Origin: an uncultured Apibacter sp.
GTDB taxonomy: Bacteria > Bacteroidota > Bacteroidia > Flavobacteriales > Weeksellaceae
Direction: 5' to 3'
Length of the DNA stretch: 64,000 nt
NCBI GenBank assembly: GCA_945280365.1
Contig: CALYQD010000003.1
Location: 124,001-188,000, forward strand
In this document: positions 1 through 7,484 of the stretch, piece after piece
Layout: every line of letters starts with the position of its first letter
Position numbering within the stretch: position 1 is the stretch's first letter
Program-made: the position numbers and the translations under genes
The notes under the pieces: generated by a model
Told to the model about the DNA's origin: nothing
The model's input: only the letters and a program-made list of their open reading frames with translations
Database searches by the model: none

Positions 1-2
1 TG

Positions 3-851
3 GCTATTCGTAATAAATTACATTGTGCTTTCCCTCATCCTTCTACATTAATTTTACCATTTTTGATCTTGATAGGATTTTGGCTGGATCTTCAATTTAT
101 AACACTATTTTTAGCCACTGGGTTGTTTCTAATTTTGATATGGTGTATTTGTTCAACGCTATTTCGTTTAATAAATTTGGTTTTACCTAAACAATTTTTT
201 TTACGTCAGCGATATCATAAATTAAAAAAAGGCGATCTTAGTTTTATGAAAACCTCGTTTTTAGAACATCGTAAAACCGTTAATTGTTCATCAACAGACT
301 TACCTGTATATGAAGGAATTGCAACTAATATAGATAGACAATTAATTTATCGATCGGAACGAAGGAAAATATTATTTGATTTTAGCGGTGTTAGACTATT
401 TTTCGATGAACTTGCTTTAGATAATGATCATATACCGGTTGTTTATTCTTTTGGCCATCCGACGTTTATTGCATCAGGAGATAAACTCAGTTTAATATTT
501 GAAAATAACAAAATACATGGGATTATTAATCATACCGATGGTTCAAGCTATTTAATTCCTCATTGTATTTGGATAAGTAAACAAAAAGCGAAAACGTTAT
601 TACGTAATTGGTATTTTTATACTATTTTTGCCCCAATTGCATTTTTATTATTACAGATAATTATATATCCAATTAAAGAGTTTGATTTTATAATGAATGG
701 TTTTTTATGGATAATATCCGGAGCACAAATTATTCCTTTACTCCTGTTACTATTTTATACGCTATTTTCATATCTTAATGATCGTTCCTATGCCAAACGA
801 GTTTTAAAATGGTTATATCAAACCACAGGACATTGGCCGAAAGAGCTCTGA
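3..851 (+). CDS. Unrecognised membrane protein, 5' end outside the window
   Basis: The frame is open to the left edge, so the N-terminus is missing; the first possible start inside the window is a TTG at 63, which is probably internal. The visible part has hydrophobic stretches near its beginning, a soluble middle of about 130 residues, and two more hydrophobic segments near the C-terminus (motifs LLRNWYFYTIFAPIAFLLL and FLWIISGAQIIPLLLLL). I do not recognise the family. Just after the stop, the +1 frame continues with hydrophilic residues (ELQQLSEYCQDELT, then stop), so the true C-terminus may have been shifted by a small indel. It lies beside two decayed proteobacterial-type genes and probably shares their foreign origin. 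Confidence 0.5.
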   Translation, partial: AIRNKLHCAFPHPSTLILPFLILIGFWLDLQFITLFLATGLFLILIWCICSTLFRLINLVLPKQFFLRQRYHKLKKGDLSFMKTSFLEHRKTVNCSSTDLPVYEGIATNIDRQLIYRSERRKILFDFSGVRLFFDELALDNDHIPVVYSFGHPTFIASGDKLSLIFENNKIHGIINHTDGSSYLIPHCIWISKQKAKTLLRNWYFYTIFAPIAFLLLQIIIYPIKEFDFIMNGFLWIISGAQIIPLLLLLFYTLFSYLNDRSYAKRVLKWLYQTTGHWPKEL

Positions 852-1139
852 ATTACAACAACTAAGTGAATATTGTCAAGATGAATTAACCTAAAATTAT
901 CGGCATGGTCTGGTATTATTAAAAATTATATACTTCATTAAGGTTATAACCACATTTGTAAAAGCGTTGTATGTGGGCATAATAATTTTTGAAAACAGTG
1001 AGTTATAAGAATAAATACTAATGTTTTTCTTTGATTACATAAAACAACTAATCCTACTAAATCGTATACAGTGAATTGAGTAAGTCTCTCTTAAATTACA
1101 AAGATGTTTATTTTCTAATATCAGCATATTTTTAACAAT

Positions 1140-1420
1140 CTTAAACCTGTGGATCAATATTATTAGTAAATATTGATTTCCCCTAATAAATTAGTGACTG
1201 CCCATTCATACCAATAATAAAATCAATACCTGTTCTATGCATAATATGTTTCACTTCAAATACAGATCTGCCTGTCGCTATGACTAGGTATTATATGATT
1301 AGCGCGTAATTTATGTAAAGCTGCCACAGCTGCCACAGTACTATCAGCCTATTGAATACCACTAGTAAGTAATGTCCCATCTAAATCAAAAAAGACAATC
1401 GCTTTCGGTTTATTATTCAT
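1140..1420 (-). pseudogene. Decayed Cof-type HAD-IIB phosphatase, N-terminal part
   Basis: Read on the minus strand from the ATG at 1420, the sequence begins MNNKPKAIVFFDLDGTLL, the classic HAD motif I with its DxD aspartates, then hits a stop. After a frame change it continues as IATGRSVFEVKHIMHRTG and FIIGMNGQSLIY, the usual continuation of Cof/YidA-type sugar-phosphate phosphatases, followed by another stop and GKSIFTNNIDPQV. At least two nonsense codons and one frameshift are visible, and the remaining C-terminal two thirds cannot be found. This is a dead remnant of a cytoplasmic phosphatase. The left boundary is approximate. Confidence 0.75.
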
Positions 1421-1487
1421 TAAGCCATATAGTTTTGTTATAAATTAAAGAATGTTTTTATAAAAGAAATAGTTAGTTTTTCTTGTT

Positions 1488-2050
1488 AAGCGATAGTGTC
1501 TTTATCTAATATATTAAGCATATCAAATAAAGATTGTATATCACATCACGCTCAACTCTTTTTAAAAGAAATAACTCAACATCAGTTGATAAATCAAAAC
1601 CACATAATTGTAGCGCACTTAATTTATCTTCATCAGTTAACTCTTTCAACTGATAGACTTTGTCCCCATTCCAAACGTGAAGCTAAATCAGTAAGATTAA
1701 AGGGAATTTGTTTAGGCGAATTATTAGCTGTGATTAATAACTTAGCTTGGAAATTTTCTAATAAATGATTAAACAGATCAAATATTGCCTCTATTCATTA
1801 GTGATAAACTGCTATCTGATCGATATTATCTAAGCAAATCAAATCATAATTTTCAAGACCAAATAAAATATCTGGAATTAATAATAGGTGCTGTTCAATA
1901 AGAATGTAAATGAAAGTAATAAATCATAAGCAGCCTGTAATAAATGTGTTCTATCAGATGATGCATTCGCCAAGAAATAGAGACAGTAAAAGCCTTATTT
2001 ATTTAAAACCGCAATTAAATTATTGATCAATAACTCATTATTTTATCGAT
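1488..2050 (-). pseudogene. hda: Decayed hda (DnaA-related regulator of replication initiation)
   Basis: Minus-strand reading across several frames gives an ordered series of Hda-like pieces: an N-terminal fragment with SSDRTHLLQAAYDLL, then LENYDLICLDNIDQIA (Walker B type), FDLFNHLLENFQAKLLITAN, PFNLTDLASRLEWGQ, VYQLKELTDEDKLSALQL, and FDLSTDVELFLLKRVERDV. In proteobacteria Hda works with the DNA-loaded beta clamp to inactivate DnaA-ATP. Several frameshifts and stops make it non-functional. Hda is a proteobacterial DnaA paralogue that I would not expect in Bacteroidota, so this marks foreign DNA or a chimeric contig end. Open frames that overlap this stretch on the plus strand are shadows. 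Confidence 0.8.
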
Positions 2051-2458
2051 TTATAAATTATAAAAGGTAAATTATATTGGTAGATTATTTATATCAAATT
2101 ACATAAATTATAATATTTTAAAAATTATTATGTATCTTTTAAAATAAAATATTAATATATTATATTTTAAAATTTATACTATATTTTAGTATATGGAATA
2201 TCCATATCAAAAAAGGATCATATTAATTCAATAAATTCATTATCAATTTTTTTGATAAAAATTTATTTTAATTAATCATGTTGCACATTAATTATTATAA
2301 ATTAATTTTATATTCTTAGTATATAAAGCAATAATTCTTAATTTCATTATTAAACATAAGCAAAATTTAAATTAATTTTATATTATTTATAAAAAATTTA
2401 GAGTAAATTTTAATTATGAATTTTAAATAAATATAATTAAAATGGATATTTTTTATTT

Positions 2459-2493
2459 AAAAGGGTTATCTAGTTTATGAAGTAACCTTTTTT
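2459..2493 (+). terminator. Orphan intrinsic-terminator-like hairpin
   Basis: A stem of AAAAGGGTTA against TAACCTTTT with one bulged G, a 14-base loop and a final run of six T. No gene is visible upstream of it on this strand, so it either ends an unseen RNA or is left over from the eroded fragment. Confidence 0.45.
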
Positions 2494-3311
2494 AGCATTT
2501 TAACAAGATTATAGAGTAATGATAAAGTAATCAACAATAAAGAATTTTCTAAATTAAGAATTGATAAAAATCTTTTGAATTTCATAGCTATTTTTTTAGT
2601 GTTAATTTTTTTAAAGGTAAAAAAAAATATTTAATTAATCAAAATTAATATTAATAATATACAGTATTTAAAAAAATAATCTATAATATTAATAATATAT
2701 ATCAAATATACATTCTATTAATGAAATTTTCATATATAAAAATAATATATAAAAAATTTAATTATTTATATTGATATTATTATTAATTAATTTGATAATA
2801 TTATAATTTATATAAAATTATTTAGAAACATTTAGTACAAAATTTAAGAAAACATTATATAAAATTTAAAATTATAACATAATTAATCTTATTTTTATAA
2901 CAATAATTTATTTAATTTTATCTATATCTTACATTTTTTAAATAAATATGATTTTTTTCTTTTATAATAAAAAAAATTATTTTAATTTTATATTGTTAAT
3001 TATAAATTTTAATCTTAATGAATAATATAAAATTATATAAAGTTTCAAAGAAATGATTAAAATTTTTAATGATTTATTTGACAAATATTAACTTTTTGAA
3101 AGAAGTATAATTTAAATATTTTATTAGATAATGTATTTTAATATAAAATAATTATTTAATTTTAATTATTTTAACTTATGAATTTTAATAAATTAAATAA
3201 AAAAAGATCAATAATTTAGTAAAATTATTGTCATTTGTTACAAAAAATTATATTTATTGAGCAAATTTCCCTTTTTTTTATTTTCTTTATTTATAAATAA
3301 AAACTAATCAT

Positions 3312-3319
3312 TATATTTG
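3312..3319 (+). promoter_or_regulatory. Bacteroidota -7 element for the outer-membrane protein gene
   Basis: TATATTTG matches the Bacteroidota consensus TAnnTTTG and lies 64 bases before the start codon at 3384. Confidence 0.55.
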
Positions 3320-3383
3320 CGCTAATTAATATTATGAATTACATAGTTTATAGGTTATACTCATAATTATAATATATATTAAA

Positions 3384-4022
3384 ATGATAAAAAATTTACC
3401 GATTATTTATGTAGTAACTTTTATATTAAGTTTTTCTACGTTGAAATCTCAAGTACAATTTGGTGTAAAAGGAAGTTTACAATTTACCAATGTCAGAAAT
3501 GTGCATAAAAACTCTGAAACTCGTGCTTTTGCTCCAGCAGTTGGTTTATTTGCTCAAATACCATTAAATGATTACAATGACAATTGGTTTTTTAAACCTG
3601 AAATCGTTTATTCTGAACAAGGTGAAAAAGATGGTAAAGATATGAATGTAAAATTTTACCAGACATATATTAATGTACCATTAATGATTAAATTTTATTT
3701 TTCAGATTTTTTCTTTCCACCTTGTTGTAGAGGTAGAGATACTCATGAATTTTTTATCGAAGCTGGACCTCAGTTAGGATATCTTATAAGTCAAAAAAAT
3801 AAACTTTTAGATAAAAAATGGTACGGTGGGGTTTCTAAACTTGATATTTCAGCCGGAGTTGGTGGTGGAATCAGTTTTTTAAGAAAACATGAAATAGGTG
3901 TACGATATAATTTTGGACTTAATGATATTTACAAAAATAATAATTATTATTCGAAAGATGGAAAATGGTTAAAAATCCATAATACATCCAATATTGGTGT
4001 GTCTTATTTTTACTTTTTCTAA
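3384..4022 (+). CDS. Outer-membrane beta-barrel (PorT-like) protein
   Basis: A protein of 212 residues with a signal peptide (about residues 1-22, ending STLKSQ) followed by alternating hydrophobic/polar strands typical of the small outer-membrane beta-barrel domain of Bacteroidota (PorT / OMP_b-brl_2 type). Recognisable pieces are VQFGVKGSLQFTNVRN at the mature N-terminus, KPEIVYSEQG, YINVPLMIKFYF, and a C-terminal strand ending in aromatic residues (GVSYFYFF), as expected for barrel assembly. A CC pair in the loop PPCCRGRD is unusual for this family. It would sit in the outer membrane; its substrate or partner is unknown. It is transcribed alone and converges on the asparaginase gene. Confidence 0.75.
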   Translation: MIKNLPIIYVVTFILSFSTLKSQVQFGVKGSLQFTNVRNVHKNSETRAFAPAVGLFAQIPLNDYNDNWFFKPEIVYSEQGEKDGKDMNVKFYQTYINVPLMIKFYFSDFFFPPCCRGRDTHEFFIEAGPQLGYLISQKNKLLDKKWYGGVSKLDISAGVGGGISFLRKHEIGVRYNFGLNDIYKNNNYYSKDGKWLKIHNTSNIGVSYFYFF

Positions 4023-4163
4023 ATAATATAAACTTATATTAAATATGAATGGGGATATACATAAAAAATAGTTATAAGATACAAGAGTATTAAATAACAG
4101 AATTCAATAATAAAAATATATTTATATTTAAATATTATAAGAATCAATATTTATAAATTATAA

Positions 4164-5192
4164 TTATTTTTTATTAGTAATTTCACCTGAATAACTATTT
4201 TCAAAGTGATTTTTTAGTCTTTTATCTCTTATATCTTTACCAAGTAGCCACATAAGTTTAGTTGTTGCTGCTTCTATAGTTATGTCATATCCAGATATAA
4301 CCCCTAGCTCTTTAAAAATAAGGCTATTATAATATTTGCCAAAATTTACACAACCTCTAATGCATTGTGTTATGACTACAATTTCTTTTCCTATTTCTCT
4401 TGCTTTTGAAATAGTATATAAAGTTTCTTTATCTGAAGGTATATTACCAGAGCCATAAGTTCTTAAAATTATTCCTTCAACATCGCTATCAAAAATAATT
4501 TTATTTAATAATTTACTATTTTTACCTGGAAAGAAAGTATAGATATCTATCTTATTATTAATATTTTTATCAACTATAAATTTTTTAGAATTAAGTGTTA
4601 AAAGATATTCTTTAAAAACATTAAGATTTACTCCTGATTCACCTAATATATGATAATTAGGAGAAATAAACGCATCAAAATGTTCAGCTGAAAATTTGGT
4701 TGTTCTATTAGCTCTATATAATTTATATTCAAAATAAATACATACTTCTTTTATAATCGGACTATTTTTTTCATACAAAGCTGCATAATAAATAGATGTT
4801 ATTAAATTTTCTTTTGCATCTGTTCTCAATTCTCCAATAGGAAGTTGAGAGCCCGTGAATATTACAGGCTTTTGTAAACCTTGAAGCATAAAACTCATCA
4901 TTGACGCTGTATAAGACATTGTATCAGTTCCATGTAAAATAACAAATCCATCATAATTATTATATGAATTTTCGAGTATATTACCTAGAAATATCCAATT
5001 ACTTATATCAATATCTGAGGAATCTATGGGATTTTCAAAAACATGAATATCTATTTCAGCATCGATAAGCTTAATCTCCGGAATATGCTTTATAAGTGCA
5101 TTAAAATTAAATGGTTTTAATGTTTCGGAACCATATTCTTTAATCATCCCAATTGTACCTCCTGTATAAATTAATAAAATCTTTCGTTTCAT
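4164..5192 (-). CDS. ansA: Type I (cytoplasmic) L-asparaginase
   Basis: Hydrolyses asparagine to aspartate and ammonia. The 342-residue length fits the cytoplasmic AnsA family. The first catalytic threonine motif is in TGGTIGMI (residues 10-17) and the second in HGTDTMSYTA (residues 87-96); the C-terminal part carries the allosteric-type domain with RTYGSGNIP and TQCIRGCVNFGKY. No signal peptide is present, supporting the cytoplasmic type. It is divergent from the TrmH-type gene with 66 bases between the two starts, and convergent with the outer-membrane protein gene. I see no strong terminator hairpin after it. Confidence 0.92.
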   Translation of the reverse strand: MKRKILLIYTGGTIGMIKEYGSETLKPFNFNALIKHIPEIKLIDAEIDIHVFENPIDSSDIDISNWIFLGNILENSYNNYDGFVILHGTDTMSYTASMMSFMLQGLQKPVIFTGSQLPIGELRTDAKENLITSIYYAALYEKNSPIIKEVCIYFEYKLYRANRTTKFSAEHFDAFISPNYHILGESGVNLNVFKEYLLTLNSKKFIVDKNINNKIDIYTFFPGKNSKLLNKIIFDSDVEGIILRTYGSGNIPSDKETLYTISKAREIGKEIVVITQCIRGCVNFGKYYNSLIFKELGVISGYDITIEAATTKLMWLLGKDIRDKRLKNHFENSYSGEITNKK

Positions 5193-5246
5193 CTATAATT
5201 ATGAGTTTAAAATGCAATTTATGAAAATATTAACAGCTTTAATTAT

Positions 5247-5254
5247 TATTTTTG
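5247..5254 (+). promoter_or_regulatory. -7 element only 4 bases before the trmH start codon
   Basis: TATTTTTG fits TAnnTTTG perfectly. Because transcription normally begins about 7 bases downstream of this box in Bacteroidota, the mRNA would start at or inside the ATG at 5259, that is, be leaderless. Confidence 0.55.
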
Positions 5255-5258
5255 AAAC

Positions 5259-5939
5259 ATGATTTCAAATGAATTCCAAAAAAATTTAGACTTATATAAT
5301 TATTTAGCCGGTCATATATCGAAAGAAAAATATGAAAAAATTGAAAATTTAGTTAATTATAGAACTAATTATATACTACCCATTATTGAAGATATATTTC
5401 AATTCCGTAATGCAGGTGCAATTGTAAGAAGCATGGAAGCTTTTGGATTTCAATCATTAATTGCCTTAGAAAAAAGAAATGAATTTAAACCGGAAAGTGC
5501 TGTTGCAAGAGGTGCTGATAAATGGATAGATATATCATATAAATCTTCGAATATCGAAACTTTAAAAGAGATTAAAGCAATGGGATATCAATTAGTAGCG
5601 ATTTCACCTGAAGTAAATGCTATAGATATACAAGATTTTTCTATTTCTCAACCTACTGCATTAATTTTTGGTACCGAGTTTAAAGGAATTAATGAAGAAA
5701 CTCTAAATTTTGCCGATTTATGTGTTAAAATTCCTATGAAAGGTTTTACTGAAAGTTTAAATGTATCAGTAGCCGCAGGAATTTGTTTTTATGAAATGAG
5801 AAATAAATTGGAAAATAGTACTTTAAATTGGCAATTAAGTGAAAATGAAAAAATTAATTTAAAAATACAATGGGCTATGAAATCCGTTAGTTCGGGAAAT
5901 GAAATTGCCGCCCATTATATTAAATCTTTAGATAAATGA
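5259..5939 (+). CDS. trmH: TrmH/SpoU-family tRNA 2'-O-methyltransferase
   Basis: SAM-dependent RNA ribose methyltransferase of the SPOUT superfamily, most likely acting on guanosine 18 of tRNAs. Motif 1 is NAGAIVRSMEAFG (residues 51-63) with the catalytic-type asparagine and arginine; motif 2 is IFGTEFKG (136-143); motif 3 is IPMKGFTESLNVSVAAG (158-174), which forms the trefoil knot. The length of 226 residues fits TrmH. The tRNA position is inferred from family resemblance; another SpoU member acting on rRNA is possible. Its stop codon overlaps the start of the next gene by 4 bases (ATGA), so the two are translationally coupled. Confidence 0.85.
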   Translation: MISNEFQKNLDLYNYLAGHISKEKYEKIENLVNYRTNYILPIIEDIFQFRNAGAIVRSMEAFGFQSLIALEKRNEFKPESAVARGADKWIDISYKSSNIETLKEIKAMGYQLVAISPEVNAIDIQDFSISQPTALIFGTEFKGINEETLNFADLCVKIPMKGFTESLNVSVAAGICFYEMRNKLENSTLNWQLSENEKINLKIQWAMKSVSSGNEIAAHYIKSLDK

Positions 5940-6820
5940 AAAAAATATCAATTTTAATTTTAGGTTTTATATATAGCACTCTTTCTCAAGCCCAAAATAT
6001 TGAGGAATCCTCTTACACTGAAAAAAATAAGATAATGGAATCTTTAAGCTTTTCAATACCTATTTGTAATAAAGATGTACTCATAAATACTTGGAAAAAT
6101 TTTATTAAAAAGCAAGGAGGTAAAATTAAAGGAGGTGTCATAAATAAGGTTTACGGTTCTGATATTAAATTTTCACCATCTGGAGAAAGTTGGATTGGAA
6201 ATTTTGCTTATGAATATAATGATAACAAAACTATGACTGTATTTACATCTTTTCAAGACATGTCAAATACATATATTAATTCAAATATTTCTGAAAAAGA
6301 TATTGCAATTCCTGTTCTTGAAAATTTTAAATTAGATGTACAAAAGTCATGTACACTTGATGATCTTACCTATGCGAAAAGTTACAGTATTAAACTCAAT
6401 AAAGATAAAATACGAAATTCTGATAAAATTTTTGCTTTAGAAAAAACTTTGCAAGAAGATTATAAAAAAGTTAGTTTAAAATCAAATCAAGATATTTCGG
6501 ATAAAGAACGTGAAAATATTAATAAAATTAAAGATAGAATCATTATAAATGAGGGTGAAATTCAAACTCTAAAAAACAGAAATCTTGAAATTGATAAAGA
6601 GCTTATATCTCAAAGTATGGTCATACAGGGATTTCAAAATTCACTGGACTTATTAGAAGGTAAAGTCTTATCTGATGATTCTAATGAAAATTTGAATCAT
6701 AATGAGAATAAAATAAATATATCTAGTAATCAACATGATGAAGAAGAAATTAATGGTATAGATCAAGATATCAATGATGAAAATGACATAAAATCACCAA
6801 ATTATTTTGACAATCATTAA
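5936..6820 (+). CDS. Exported protein of unknown function with coiled coil
   Basis: A protein of 294 residues beginning with a signal peptide (MKKISILILGFIYSTLSQAQ). The region around residues 30-140 is a compact domain (SWIGNFAYEYNDNKTMTVF) that I cannot assign with confidence. Residues about 140-235 are rich in Lys, Glu and Asn with heptad-like spacing and probably form a coiled coil; the tail of about 55 residues is acidic and Asn-rich, likely disordered. It follows trmH with a 4-base overlap, so it is co-expressed, but the link between a tRNA enzyme and a secreted protein is not obvious. Periplasmic location is inferred. Confidence 0.6.
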   Translation: MKKISILILGFIYSTLSQAQNIEESSYTEKNKIMESLSFSIPICNKDVLINTWKNFIKKQGGKIKGGVINKVYGSDIKFSPSGESWIGNFAYEYNDNKTMTVFTSFQDMSNTYINSNISEKDIAIPVLENFKLDVQKSCTLDDLTYAKSYSIKLNKDKIRNSDKIFALEKTLQEDYKKVSLKSNQDISDKERENINKIKDRIIINEGEIQTLKNRNLEIDKELISQSMVIQGFQNSLDLLEGKVLSDDSNENLNHNENKINISSNQHDEEEINGIDQDINDENDIKSPNYFDNH

Positions 6821-6885
6821 TATATATATAATATTCGTGAAATTTTTAAATAAATATTTTTTTATAAGCTTAATTCCATCATTAA

Positions 6886-7419
6886 ATGAAACTTGAAAAA
6901 CTAAATCTTTTAGATCAAAGTGAAATTATGTTTTTACAAAATATATATTTGAACTCATTTCCTATTGAAGAAAGAAGACCTATTGATCAAATGTTAAATC
7001 TTTATGAAGATAATAGAGATAAATTTAAAATATTATTATGTATTAAAGAAAATGAAAGAATAGGATTTTTTAATTATTGGAAATTAAGAGATTTTATTTT
7101 TGTAGAACATTTTGCCATTTTACCTGAATTTAGACGTATTGGCTATGGAAGTAAAGTTATAAATCTTTTCATTGAAAAAATTTCATTACCTATTGTTTTA
7201 GAAGTAGAACCTCCCACTTCACATTGGGACGAAAGACGTATCGTTTTTTATGAACGATTAGGTTTTAAATTGTGGGATACCATTGAATATAAACAACCCT
7301 CATATCATGGAGATGGAAAAAGTTATCCTATGAAATTAATGTCATTACGGGAAATAGAACTTGATAAAGAAAATCAAAACATTATAAAGGTAATACATTC
7401 TGAAGTTTATAATTCATAA
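6886..7419 (+). CDS. GNAT-family N-acetyltransferase
   Basis: A protein of 177 residues with the GNAT acetyl-CoA fold: FVEHFAILPEFRRIGYGSK (residues 72-90) is the beta4 strand plus the pyrophosphate-binding loop R-x-x-G-x-G of motif A, and IVFYERLGFKLWDT is the motif B helix and strand with the conserved aromatic. It would transfer an acetyl group to a small amine or to a protein N-terminus; the substrate cannot be told. It lies 65 bases after the exported protein gene and converges on gyrB with a shared hairpin terminator between them. Confidence 0.8.
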   Translation: MKLEKLNLLDQSEIMFLQNIYLNSFPIEERRPIDQMLNLYEDNRDKFKILLCIKENERIGFFNYWKLRDFIFVEHFAILPEFRRIGYGSKVINLFIEKISLPIVLEVEPPTSHWDERRIVFYERLGFKLWDTIEYKQPSYHGDGKSYPMKLMSLREIELDKENQNIIKVIHSEVYNS

Positions 7420-7435
7420 AAAAACTGTAAAAAAA

Positions 7436-7463
7436 TAAAAGCCTATCCTTAGATAGGCTTTTT
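7436..7463. terminator. Bidirectional intrinsic terminator
   Basis: Perfect stem GCCTATC / GATAGGC (7441-7447 and 7452-7458) with a 4-base loop, an A-run before it and a T-run after it, so it can end both the acetyltransferase and the gyrB transcripts. Confidence 0.85.
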
Positions 7464-7484
7464 ATAATTTATATTAATCAATTT

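Larger units (their letters stand above)
2060..3383. other. Extremely AT-rich gene-free region
   Basis: About 1.3 kb made almost entirely of A and T, with no credible open frame on either strand and no recognisable protein remnant. It separates the proteobacterial-like fragment on the left from the flavobacterial genes on the right. The only structured elements I see are a terminator-like hairpin at 2459-2493 and the promoter of the next gene at its right end. It may be eroded coding DNA or a junction region. Confidence 0.6.

Noticed and set aside
1496..1768. Open frame of 90 codons on the plus strand
   Set aside because: It is antisense to the hda remnant, uses a non-ATG start, and its residues match no protein pattern; the minus strand explains the sequence.
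4023..4163. Terminator between the outer-membrane protein gene and ansA
   Set aside because: Only weak AT-only pairings are present; nothing that stands out from the background.
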